The notes under the pieces are model-generated. The model had not been told where the DNA came from, ran no database searches, and worked only from the letters and a program-made list of their open reading frames with translations. From positions 1 to 5,388 of the forward strand of contig PWIY01000162.1 in NCBI GenBank assembly GCA_003560215.1: a DNA stretch of 5,388 nt, given 5' to 3'. The stretch comes from Bacteroidales bacterium (lineage in GTDB: Bacteria; Bacteroidota; Bacteroidia; Bacteroidales; UBA7960). Position numbers and translations under genes: made by a program. This document shows positions 1 through 5,388 of the stretch, one piece after another (the stretch's first letter is position 1; each line of letters opens with the position of its first letter).

Positions 1-1291
1 CATCGCCGTCTCTTAGTTCCCTGGATACCAACCGGTAAGGACCCGTGATCACCTCCTGCCCTTCTTCCAGCCCTTCGCGGATTTCTATGTGGTGGCTATC
101 CTGAATGCCGGATCGAACCTCAACCCGTTCGGCAACCCCGTTGCGGTAAAGGAACACATACTCTTTCGGTCGGGATCTGGCGGACTCCCGGTCACTGTTC
201 CCATCCCGGCCTTCCCCGGTGCTTCGACCGGCATCCTCTCTGGTGGTTACGGCCTGTATGGGTACCGAAACCACATCGTATGCCTGCCTGGTCTGGATGT
301 CAACCGCTGCCGACATGCCGGGCCGAAACGGCGACAAATGCGGGCGGTCTTCGCGGATCAGGTGCTCATACGACTCGGGCAGGATGCGAATGCGCACCTC
401 AAAATTGGTGACCTGATCCGTTGACAGGCCTTCCCCGATGGCAGAGTTGGCAATGGAAGTAACCTCCCCCATAAAATTTTCACCAAAAAATGCATCTACC
501 TGGATGTAGGCGGTATCACCCTCGTTAACCCTGACAATATCATTTTCGTTCACCTCCACCTTTACTTCCATCGCATTGAGATTGGCAATCCGCATGATCT
601 CAGTACCAGCCATCTGAGATGTTCCCACCACCCTTTCACCGATCTCCGAGTCAAGCCTGGAAACCGTTCCGTTCATGGGCGAAAAAAGCGTCGTTTTAAC
701 CAGGTTGTCCCGGGCCTCGTTTACCCCGGCCTCCGCACTCTTAACCTGAAATTCACTGGCAACCACATTTTGCAGGCTGGCTTCCAGTTCGGCCTCTGCG
801 CTACGGTACTGCGACAGTGCATTGTCATATTCCGATTCTGAAATGGCATCCTGTTCAAACAAACGCCGGTTTCTGTCATAACTGGAGCTGGAATTGGCAT
901 AATGGGCCTCCGCCTGGAGGGATCTTGCCCTGGCACTGGCAAGGTTTGCCTTTGCTGTGTTCAGCGACGCCTCAGCCCTGTCAAGAGCCGACTCGTAGAT
1001 GTCAGGATTGATGCGGGCCAGGAGCTTCCCCCTTTCCACATAATCCCCTTCTTCCACATTCAGCTCAATGATTTCACCCGACACATCCGAACTGATCTTC
1101 ACCTCGGTAACCGGACGAACACGCCCGTTGGCAGTGACAATTTCCACAATGTCGCGTTTTTCAGCAAGCTCGACCGACACGCGTGCCCCTTCCGGAGAAC
1201 CGATCAGCCCCGCCCGGCGACCAATGATCAGAAAGACAATCAGCACGCCCAGGACAATCAATGTGATCTTAAGTACTTTATTTTGTTTCAT
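1..1291 (-). CDS. Periplasmic adaptor subunit (HlyD/MacA-type membrane fusion protein) of a tripartite efflux pump, 3' end cut off by the window edge
   Basis: This gene encodes the adaptor that bridges an inner-membrane pump to a TolC channel across the periplasm. The frame is open from the ATG at 1291 to the left edge (430 codons, no stop). Residues 8-24 form one hydrophobic anchor (ITLIVLGVLIVFLII), followed by arginines. A first beta/lipoyl strand follows (about 47-95, including ANGRVRP and SGEIIELNVEEGDYVERG). Next comes a long Ala/Glu/Ser-rich alpha-helical hairpin (about 98-198), then the second lipoyl half (TLFSPMNGTVSRL, 201-213). Beta-barrel and membrane-proximal parts follow (about 240-345, including RPGMSAAVDI). 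A charged, low-complexity linker lies at about 350-376. An in-frame ATG at 1315 would add MPDNITAS; I prefer 1291 because adaptors of this type usually start just before the anchor with a short Lys-rich stretch (MKQNKVLK). Neither start has a clear ribosome binding site. The gene lies 47 bp downstream of tolC in the same orientation, so co-transcription is likely. The pump partner is inferred to be a MacB-type ABC transporter beyond the window; an RND pump cannot be excluded. Confidence 0.9.
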   Translation of the reverse strand, partial: MKQNKVLKITLIVLGVLIVFLIIGRRAGLIGSPEGARVSVELAEKRDIVEIVTANGRVRPVTEVKISSDVSGEIIELNVEEGDYVERGKLLARINPDIYESALDRAEASLNTAKANLASARARSLQAEAHYANSSSSYDRNRRLFEQDAISESEYDNALSQYRSAEAELEASLQNVVASEFQVKSAEAGVNEARDNLVKTTLFSPMNGTVSRLDSEIGERVVGTSQMAGTEIMRIANLNAMEVKVEVNENDIVRVNEGDTAYIQVDAFFGENFMGEVTSIANSAIGEGLSTDQVTNFEVRIRILPESYEHLIREDRPHLSPFRPGMSAAVDIQTRQAYDVVSVPIQAVTTREDAGRSTGEGRDGNSDRESARSRPKEYVFLYRNGVAERVEVRSGIQDSHHIEIREGLEEGQEVITGPYRLVSRELRDGD

Positions 1292-1328
1292 TGAAGCAGT
1301 AATATTATCTGGCATTAAAGATTCATTG

Positions 1329-1350
1329 CATCCGGAACACATCCGGCACA
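1329..1350. repeat. Tandem 11-bp repeat in the tolC-adaptor intergenic gap
   Basis: CATCCGGAACA (1329-1339) is followed at once by CATCCGGCACA (1340-1350), matching at 10 of 11 bases. The pair takes up nearly half of the 47 bp between the tolC stop and the adaptor's alternative start at 1315. It could be a small replication-slippage duplication; no function is evident. Confidence 0.55.
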
Positions 1351-1362
1351 TTTCACTCTTTT

Positions 1363-2805
1363 CTACCGGTTGGTGTTTAATGATATTGGATTACCGATAT
1401 AAAAGTCCAGGATCTGTACCCTGAACACATATTCATACTTGGCCTGCAACAATTCGGATTCCGCGGCTGCAAGCCTGTTTTTGGCATCATTGTATTCCGT
1501 AACATTCACGACCCCCACATTAAAACGCTGCTCCATATAACGGAATGATTCCTCAAGGGCCTCCAGGTTCTTTTCGGTGGCGCGATAACGTTGCAGGGCA
1601 GCATGGGCATCCTGGTGGGCCTGCTGGATGGTTTTGAACAACTGGTCGCGGACGATCTGCCGCTGCAACTTGGCATTTTCAAGCGCGATCTTTGATCGCC
1701 CTATGGACGAACGGGTCTGAAAATTGTTGAAAACCGGGATCCGCAATGACAGGCCGATACTTCTGTTGAGGTTTTCCTCCAGCTGATCCATAAAAGGAAT
1801 TACCTGTGTTTTATAATCGAAAGAAGGAGCAAGTACCGCTTCACCAGATGCAGTCTGGCCAATCATCTGGGGTTCGGCTTCAATGACTTCAGCCACCTCC
1901 AGCCTCCCTTCAGAGTAACCAGTACCCAGGCTTCCGCCCAGTGAAAGCACGGGGTAACGGCCTCCCCGGGCAATCCGGTAACCCTGCTCCGCGCTTGACA
2001 CACCGAGGTCAGCCGACCGCACATCAGGCTGAATCTGCACAGCCGTATCATACAGTTGCAGGGGTGAATATTCCACAGTTTCTTCGTATTCCACATCTAT
2101 GTCCGGCACCTCGATCTCAAAGTCCACATCCTCACGAAGATCCAGCAACTGGATTAAATCAAGGTAAGCAGTATTCAGCTGATTTTCGGCATTGACCACC
2201 TGAAGTTCTTCTGAAGCCTCCTGCGCCTGAATGGTCAGCAGGCCGCCCCGGGGCTGGGTGCCCGCCTCTACCAGCAGAGCGGTTCTTTCTACCTGTTCGC
2301 GGGTAATTTCCAATTGGTTACGGGCGGTTTCCAGCAGTTCTTTGCTGAAAAGGATCTGCAGGTAAGCCGAAGCCACAGCAAGGGCAATGTCATTCTCCAT
2401 GGCTTCCACATCATAGGAAGAAGCCTGCAGCTCATATTCGTCGCGCCTTACGTTGTTGGAAATCTGAAATCCGCTGAAAAGCGTCACCCCGCTGCTGATG
2501 CTGAAGTTATTGGTTTGCAGGCGCTCTGTGGAAAACTCATTGGTTATGGGATCCAGTGAACGCCCGTAATTATAATTGTGGGATGCATTGGCGTTCAACG
2601 TGGGATAGCGGTTTGCCCGGGTCTGAGAAAGATTCTCTCTGGCCAGATCCACATTCAGTTTTTGTTGTTTTACGCGAAGGTTGTTTTCAAGTGCATAATT
2701 CACGCAATCCTCAAGGCTCCAGCGGTTTCCTTCCTGTGCCCTGGGCAAGGCCGGAAACAGCACAAGCAGAACCAGCAAAATACTCAGTCTTGATAACATA
2801 TTCAT
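1363..2805 (-). CDS. TolC-family outer-membrane efflux protein
   Basis: This 480-residue protein is predicted to form the trimeric outer-membrane channel of the efflux pump encoded with the adaptor downstream. Residues 1-23 form a signal peptide: a short basic start, a Leu/Val core (ILLVLLVLF), and a likely cut after Ala23 in LPRA/QE. The mature protein starts with the family hallmark WSLEDCVNYALENNL (29-43). Two similar halves follow, as in all TolC-type proteins. In the first, a strand region near 74-112 (YNYGRSLDPITNEFSTE, then SGVTLFSGFQ) leads into long helices to about 222, including GGLLTIQAQ (187-195). In the second, strands at 284-300 and 349-362 (IGLSLRIPVFNN) lead into a helix ending FNVGVVNVTEYNDAKNRL (428-445). 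The length suits the family. The start is the ATG at 2805; an ATG two codons later is also possible. The upstream AAATTGAAAGAACA is A-rich without a strong Shine-Dalgarno sequence. The stop is TAG. The substrate cannot be read from the sequence. Confidence 0.95.
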   Translation of the reverse strand: MNMLSRLSILLVLLVLFPALPRAQEGNRWSLEDCVNYALENNLRVKQQKLNVDLARENLSQTRANRYPTLNANASHNYNYGRSLDPITNEFSTERLQTNNFSISSGVTLFSGFQISNNVRRDEYELQASSYDVEAMENDIALAVASAYLQILFSKELLETARNQLEITREQVERTALLVEAGTQPRGGLLTIQAQEASEELQVVNAENQLNTAYLDLIQLLDLREDVDFEIEVPDIDVEYEETVEYSPLQLYDTAVQIQPDVRSADLGVSSAEQGYRIARGGRYPVLSLGGSLGTGYSEGRLEVAEVIEAEPQMIGQTASGEAVLAPSFDYKTQVIPFMDQLEENLNRSIGLSLRIPVFNNFQTRSSIGRSKIALENAKLQRQIVRDQLFKTIQQAHQDAHAALQRYRATEKNLEALEESFRYMEQRFNVGVVNVTEYNDAKNRLAAAESELLQAKYEYVFRVQILDFYIGNPISLNTNR

Positions 2806-2849
2806 TGTTCTTTCAATTTAATCGTCCGCATTGGGCAAACCTCAATGTT

Positions 2850-2875
2850 CCTGCCCTTGTCAGGGACAAAACAGG
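2850..2875. repeat. Interrupted hairpin in the presumed tolC leader
   Basis: CCTG (2850-2853) pairs with CAGG (2872-2875), and TTGTC (2857-2861) pairs with GACAA (2865-2869), around a 3-base turn and a small internal loop. It lies in the stretch that would be the untranslated leader of tolC. No T-run follows it on either strand, so it does not look like a terminator. It may be a chance fold or a second protein site. Confidence 0.3.
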
Positions 2876-2946
2876 TAAAAAATCCTCGGTTGCTCAGGGG
2901 AAAATACATTTTATAATCAGGGAAAGACAAATATTGATCTGACCCA

Positions 2947-2954
2947 CAAATGTA
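2947..2954 (-). promoter_or_regulatory. Candidate -7 element of the tolC-adaptor operon promoter
   Basis: Read on the minus strand this is TACATTTG, a full match to the Bacteroidota -7 consensus TAnnTTTG. Transcription would start near 2940 and give a leader of about 135 bases before the tolC ATG. No TTG sits at the expected -33 distance, because the inverted repeat fills that place, so the call rests on one element. A weaker match (AATATTTG) lies at 2928-2935 on the same strand. Confidence 0.35.
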
Positions 2955-2955
2955 A

Positions 2956-2979
2956 TAAACAATCGCACAGGATTGTTTA
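2956..2979. promoter_or_regulatory. Operator-like perfect inverted repeat between the divergent genes
   Basis: TAAACAATC (2956-2964) and GATTGTTTA (2971-2979) are exact reverse complements separated by GCACAG. No T-tract follows on either strand, so a terminator is unlikely. One base separates the repeat from a TAnnTTTG match reading toward tolC, and the repeat would cover the region from roughly -15 to -38 of that promoter. A protein bound here would block RNA polymerase. A dimeric repressor, for example of the TetR type often linked to efflux operons, is a reasonable but unproven ligand; no regulator gene is in the window. The site ends 78 bp before the epimerase-like gene, so it could act on both directions. 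Confidence 0.5.
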
Positions 2980-3006
2980 CCCGAATCAAAAATCTTTTAA
3001 TTTCAT

Positions 3007-3014
3007 TACCTTAG
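3007..3014 (+). promoter_or_regulatory. Candidate -7 element for the epimerase-like gene
   Basis: TACCTTAG matches TAnnTTTG at five of six fixed positions and would place transcription start near 3020, about 38 bases before the ATG at 3058. The nearest upstream TTG (2973-2975, inside the inverted repeat) is too far for normal spacing. This is a weak candidate, supported mainly by its distance to the gene. Confidence 0.25.
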
Positions 3015-3057
3015 AGTAAGGAAAATGTGATAAGCCAGCACCATAAACACACAAAGA

Positions 3058-3915
3058 ATGAAAGTGGCAATCAGCGGATCAACGGGTTTTGTGGGCAGCA
3101 AGGTGGCTTCCCTGTTTCGGCTAAAGGGCCATGAAGTAATGCCTCTGTCCAGACCTGACTTTCAATTGCAACCAGAAGAACTTTCCGAAAAAATATCGGG
3201 GAGTGCCGTGGTCATACACCTGGCCGGCGAACCCATCCTGCAAAGATGGACAACCAAAAACCGGCGGCGGATCTATGAAAGCCGGATCAACACCACCAGC
3301 CTGCTGGCCGAATCAATCCGGCTTACAAAGCCCAGCCCTGAAACTTTTATTTGTGCTTCGGGGGTGGACATTTACCCCCATAACGGGGTGTACACCGAGT
3401 CAGCCGATGAATCAGCCTCCACTTTTGCTGCTGAAGTGGTCCGTGATTGGGAACGTGAGGCAGCTGCGGCTGAAAAAACCTGCCGGACCCTGATGTTCCG
3501 TTTCGGGGTGATCCTGGGGAATGACGGCGGTGCACTGCAAAAAATGCTGCTTCCATTCCGCCTGGGGATGGGCGGAAAAATTGCCGGGGGAAAACAAATG
3601 ATGTCGTGGGTGCATATTGAGGATGTACTGGGAGTCATTCAATACGCCCTGCAACAACCACAACTGGAAGGACCTGTGAACGTTGCCGCTCCCGAAGCCG
3701 TCACCAATGCGGAATTCACCAGAACACTGGCCCGGACACTGCGTCGTCCGACTTTCATGCCCCTGCCCGCTTTTGCCTTGCGAATGGTCTTTGGTGAAGC
3801 AGCCTCGCTGGTCACCAAAGGACGTACTGTGGTGCCTGAAAAATTAACATTCACCGGTTACCCTTTCCGCTTTCCTGATCTGGAAAGCGCACTGAAGGAT
3901 CTGCTGAATCAGTAA
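3058..3915 (+). CDS. TIGR01777-family NAD(P)-binding epimerase-like protein (YfcH/SDR39U1 type)
   Basis: This 285-residue cytosolic protein belongs to the atypical short-chain dehydrogenase/reductase group known as YfcH in E. coli and SDR39U1 in mammals; the reaction of this family is not established. The N-terminus carries the Rossmann dinucleotide motif GSTGFVG (7-13). Family blocks follow in order: VIHLAGEPI with RW (52-64), RINTTSLLAESI (76-87), the atypical active-site block SGVDIYP (101-107), VVRDWEREA (127-135), FRFGVILGNDGGAL (147-160), LPFRLGMGGKIAGGKQ (165-180), SWVHIEDV (183-190) and GPVNVAAPEAVTNAEF (205-220). The C-terminal DUF1731 region covers about 230-285 (RRPTFMPLPAFALR, VPEKL, FRFPDLESAL). 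No canonical YxxxK pair is visible, which is normal for this family. The start is secure: an in-frame TAA lies at 3031-3033 with no ATG between. The gene stands alone, divergent from tolC and convergent with radA. Length and motifs indicate an intact gene. Confidence 0.93.
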   Translation: MKVAISGSTGFVGSKVASLFRLKGHEVMPLSRPDFQLQPEELSEKISGSAVVIHLAGEPILQRWTTKNRRRIYESRINTTSLLAESIRLTKPSPETFICASGVDIYPHNGVYTESADESASTFAAEVVRDWEREAAAAEKTCRTLMFRFGVILGNDGGALQKMLLPFRLGMGGKIAGGKQMMSWVHIEDVLGVIQYALQQPQLEGPVNVAAPEAVTNAEFTRTLARTLRRPTFMPLPAFALRMVFGEAASLVTKGRTVVPEKLTFTGYPFRFPDLESALKDLLNQ

Positions 3916-3990
3916 GGGCCTCCGCTGAACCATTCATCAGAGAATGCCTATGCGGATCTTCACCGGGGTGCAGAAAACCAACGAAATGAC

Positions 3991-4009
3991 CTGCCGGATC
4001 TGGCGGCAG
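3991..4009 (-). terminator. Hairpin directly after the radA stop, possible terminator
   Basis: CTGCCG and CGGCAG form a perfect 6-bp GC-rich stem with a 7-base loop, starting at the base after the radA TAA (4012-4010). On the radA transcript it is followed by GTCATTTCGTTGGTTTTCT, which is U-rich but not a continuous U run, so it is at best a weak intrinsic terminator. In the 94-bp gap between convergent stops it could serve radA and possibly also the opposing gene. The rest of that gap (3916-3990) shows nothing I can identify. Confidence 0.4.
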
Positions 4010-5377
4010 TTAACCGAACAACAGGGAAAAAACCTGGTCGATACGCGTTACGGGATGCACACGGATTCCGAAATTTTTCTTTTCCAGGCCTTTCAGGTTG
4101 TGGCGGGATACGAATATCTCTTCAAAGCCCAGTTTGCCGGCCTCCGAGATCCTTTGCTCAATATGAGTTACCGGACGCACCTCTCCGGTCAGCCCCACTT
4201 CAGCTGCGAAACAGCTTTTTTCTCCCACCGGAATGTCTTCATTGGATGACAGAACGGCAGAAATCACCCCCAGGTCAATGGCCGGGTCACTGACCTTTAG
4301 CCCCCCGGTCACATTCAGGAAAACATCCTTGGCTGCAATGCGGAACCCGCATCTTTTTTCCAGCACCGCCAGCAACATATTCATTCGCCGCAGGTCAAAA
4401 CCGGTGGCAGACCGCTGCGGTGTACCATATGCCGCTGAACTGACAAGGGCCTGGGTTTCGATCAGCAAAGGCCTCAGCCCTTCAATGGTGGCAGACACCG
4501 TCACCCCGCTTACCGCATCATCTCTTCTCGACAGCAAAAGCTCTGAAGGGTTCGGAACCTCACGCAATCCATTTTCACGCATTTCGTAGATGCCCAGCTC
4601 ACTGGTACTGCCGAAGCGGTTTTTGGTTGCCCGGAGAACCCGGTACATATTATTATGATCCCCTTCAAACTGGAGTACCGCATCCACCATATGTTCCAGT
4701 AGCTTTGGCCCGGCCAGCGACCCCTCCTTTGTGATATGGCCGATGATAAAAACCGGGGTTCCGCTTTCTTTGGCATAGCGCTGAAAGGCCGCGGCAGACT
4801 CCCGGATCTGGGCCACACTGCCCGCTGTGGAATCCACATGGTCGGTGGTCAGCGTCTGTACCGAATCCACCACCACCACATCCGGTTTAATTTCCCCGAT
4901 GTGTGCAAAAATGCTTTCTGTTCCGGTTTCCGTCAGCACATAGCAGGCCGGATGCTGACTTCCCAGCCTCCCGGCACGCATGCTCAGCTGCATGTCACTT
5001 TCTTCACCGGATACATATAAAACCTTACAGTCCCTCATTTGCATGGCCACCTGCAGCATCAGGGTGGACTTCCCGATCCCGGGTTCTCCGCCAAGCAGCA
5101 TGAGGGCCCCCGGCACGATTCCACCGCCGAGCACCCGATTCAGTTCTTCACTGCCTGCATGCAGCCGTTTAACTGATGTCATGTCCACTTCATGAATCAA
5201 CCGGGGTTTTGATTCTGCCTTCAATAAATGTCCGTGTCCTTTTTTCCGGGCATCATGCTTTTCTACCACCTCTTCCACAAAAGTATTCCACTCTCCGCAT
5301 GAGGTACACCGGCCCATCCACTTCGGGGACTGTGCGCCGCAATTTGTGCAAAAAAAAGCTGTTTTGGATTTGGCCAT
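4010..5377 (-). CDS. radA: DNA repair protein RadA (Sms), RecA-like ATPase with zinc finger and Lon-like domain
   Basis: RadA is a RecA-related ATPase that processes recombination intermediates; the family is known to act as a DnaB-like helicase promoting branch migration. All family domains are present in 455 residues, the usual length. An N-terminal C4 zinc finger uses Cys10, Cys13, Cys24 and Cys27 (CTNCGAQSPKWMGRCTSCGEW). The ATPase core carries Walker A GEPGIGKST (97-105), a VSGEES block (122-127), Walker B VVVVDSVQT (167-175) ending in Asp171, and the RadA-specific KNRFG motif (252-256). A Lon-protease-like C-terminal domain spans about 285-455, with DVFLNVTGGL (351-360), DPAIDLG (364-370) and EVGLTGEVRPV (393-403). 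Its DPA block lacks the catalytic serine of true Lon, as in other RadA proteins, so it is not a protease. The start gives the standard N-terminus MAKSKTAFFC. Only 11 bases upstream lie in the window, so promoter and upstream partners are unseen. It converges with the epimerase-like gene. Confidence 0.98.
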   Translation of the reverse strand: MAKSKTAFFCTNCGAQSPKWMGRCTSCGEWNTFVEEVVEKHDARKKGHGHLLKAESKPRLIHEVDMTSVKRLHAGSEELNRVLGGGIVPGALMLLGGEPGIGKSTLMLQVAMQMRDCKVLYVSGEESDMQLSMRAGRLGSQHPACYVLTETGTESIFAHIGEIKPDVVVVDSVQTLTTDHVDSTAGSVAQIRESAAAFQRYAKESGTPVFIIGHITKEGSLAGPKLLEHMVDAVLQFEGDHNNMYRVLRATKNRFGSTSELGIYEMRENGLREVPNPSELLLSRRDDAVSGVTVSATIEGLRPLLIETQALVSSAAYGTPQRSATGFDLRRMNMLLAVLEKRCGFRIAAKDVFLNVTGGLKVSDPAIDLGVISAVLSSNEDIPVGEKSCFAAEVGLTGEVRPVTHIEQRISEAGKLGFEEIFVSRHNLKGLEKKNFGIRVHPVTRIDQVFSLLFG

Positions 5378-5388
5378 ACACGGAAATC

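Noticed and set aside
89..424. Plus-strand open frame of 111 codons inside the adaptor gene
   Set aside because: It lies opposite the well-supported adaptor coding frame, has no recognisable motif, and its composition follows from the other strand.
902..1424. Overlapping plus-strand open frames of 130 and 118 codons
   Set aside because: They run antisense to the adaptor and across the tolC end; the products show no family features and the two frames compete with each other.
2556..2942. Plus-strand open frame of 128 codons across the tolC start and control region
   Set aside because: Most of it is antisense to the tolC signal peptide and N-terminal domain, and the rest covers the promoter region; it has no protein-like motif.
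2956..2979. The inverted repeat read as a transcription terminator
   Set aside because: The stem is AT-rich, no U-tract follows on either strand, and it sits between divergent rather than convergent genes.
3944..4249. Plus-strand open frame of 101 codons after the epimerase-like gene
   Set aside because: Most of it is antisense to the conserved RadA C-terminus; only the first 66 bases lie in the convergent gap.
4801..4812. CCCGGATCTGGG inside radA, resembling the hairpin core at 3994-4004
   Set aside because: It lies within conserved RadA coding sequence and the shared GGATCTGG core is short enough to be chance.

Overview
The window looks like chromosomal DNA of a member of the Bacteroidota or a close relative. 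The outer-membrane efflux protein has the layout common in that phylum. No start codon in the window is preceded by a strong AGGAGG-type ribosome binding site, which is usual there. The best promoter-like match fits the Bacteroidota -7 element TAnnTTTG. Base composition is balanced and similar across all four genes. I see no sign of a mobile element, CRISPR array, tRNA or rRNA. This assignment is inferred from protein style and signals, not from a marker comparison.

Layout. Positions 1-1291 (minus strand) hold the first 430 codons of a HlyD/MacA-type periplasmic adaptor; the gene runs off the left edge. Just upstream of it, 1363-2805 (minus) encodes a TolC-type outer-membrane efflux protein with a signal peptide. 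The two are co-oriented, 47 bp apart, and form the start of a tripartite efflux operon. The inner-membrane pump, most likely a MacB-type ABC transporter but possibly an RND pump, would lie beyond position 1.

Positions 2806-3057 are the divergent control region. It holds a perfect 9-bp inverted repeat with a 6-bp spacer (2956-2979), one base from a perfect TAnnTTTG element pointing toward tolC. This arrangement suggests a repressor operator. Rightward, 3058-3915 (plus) encodes a TIGR01777-family NAD(P)-binding epimerase-like protein (YfcH/SDR39U1 type). It converges on radA at 4010-5377 (minus), a complete DNA repair ATPase. The 94-bp gap between their stop codons holds a GC-rich hairpin directly after the radA stop.

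The efflux genes work together. The epimerase-like gene and radA are housekeeping-type genes with no evident functional link to the pump. I found no convincing undescribed system. The operator-like palindrome is the observation most worth following up.
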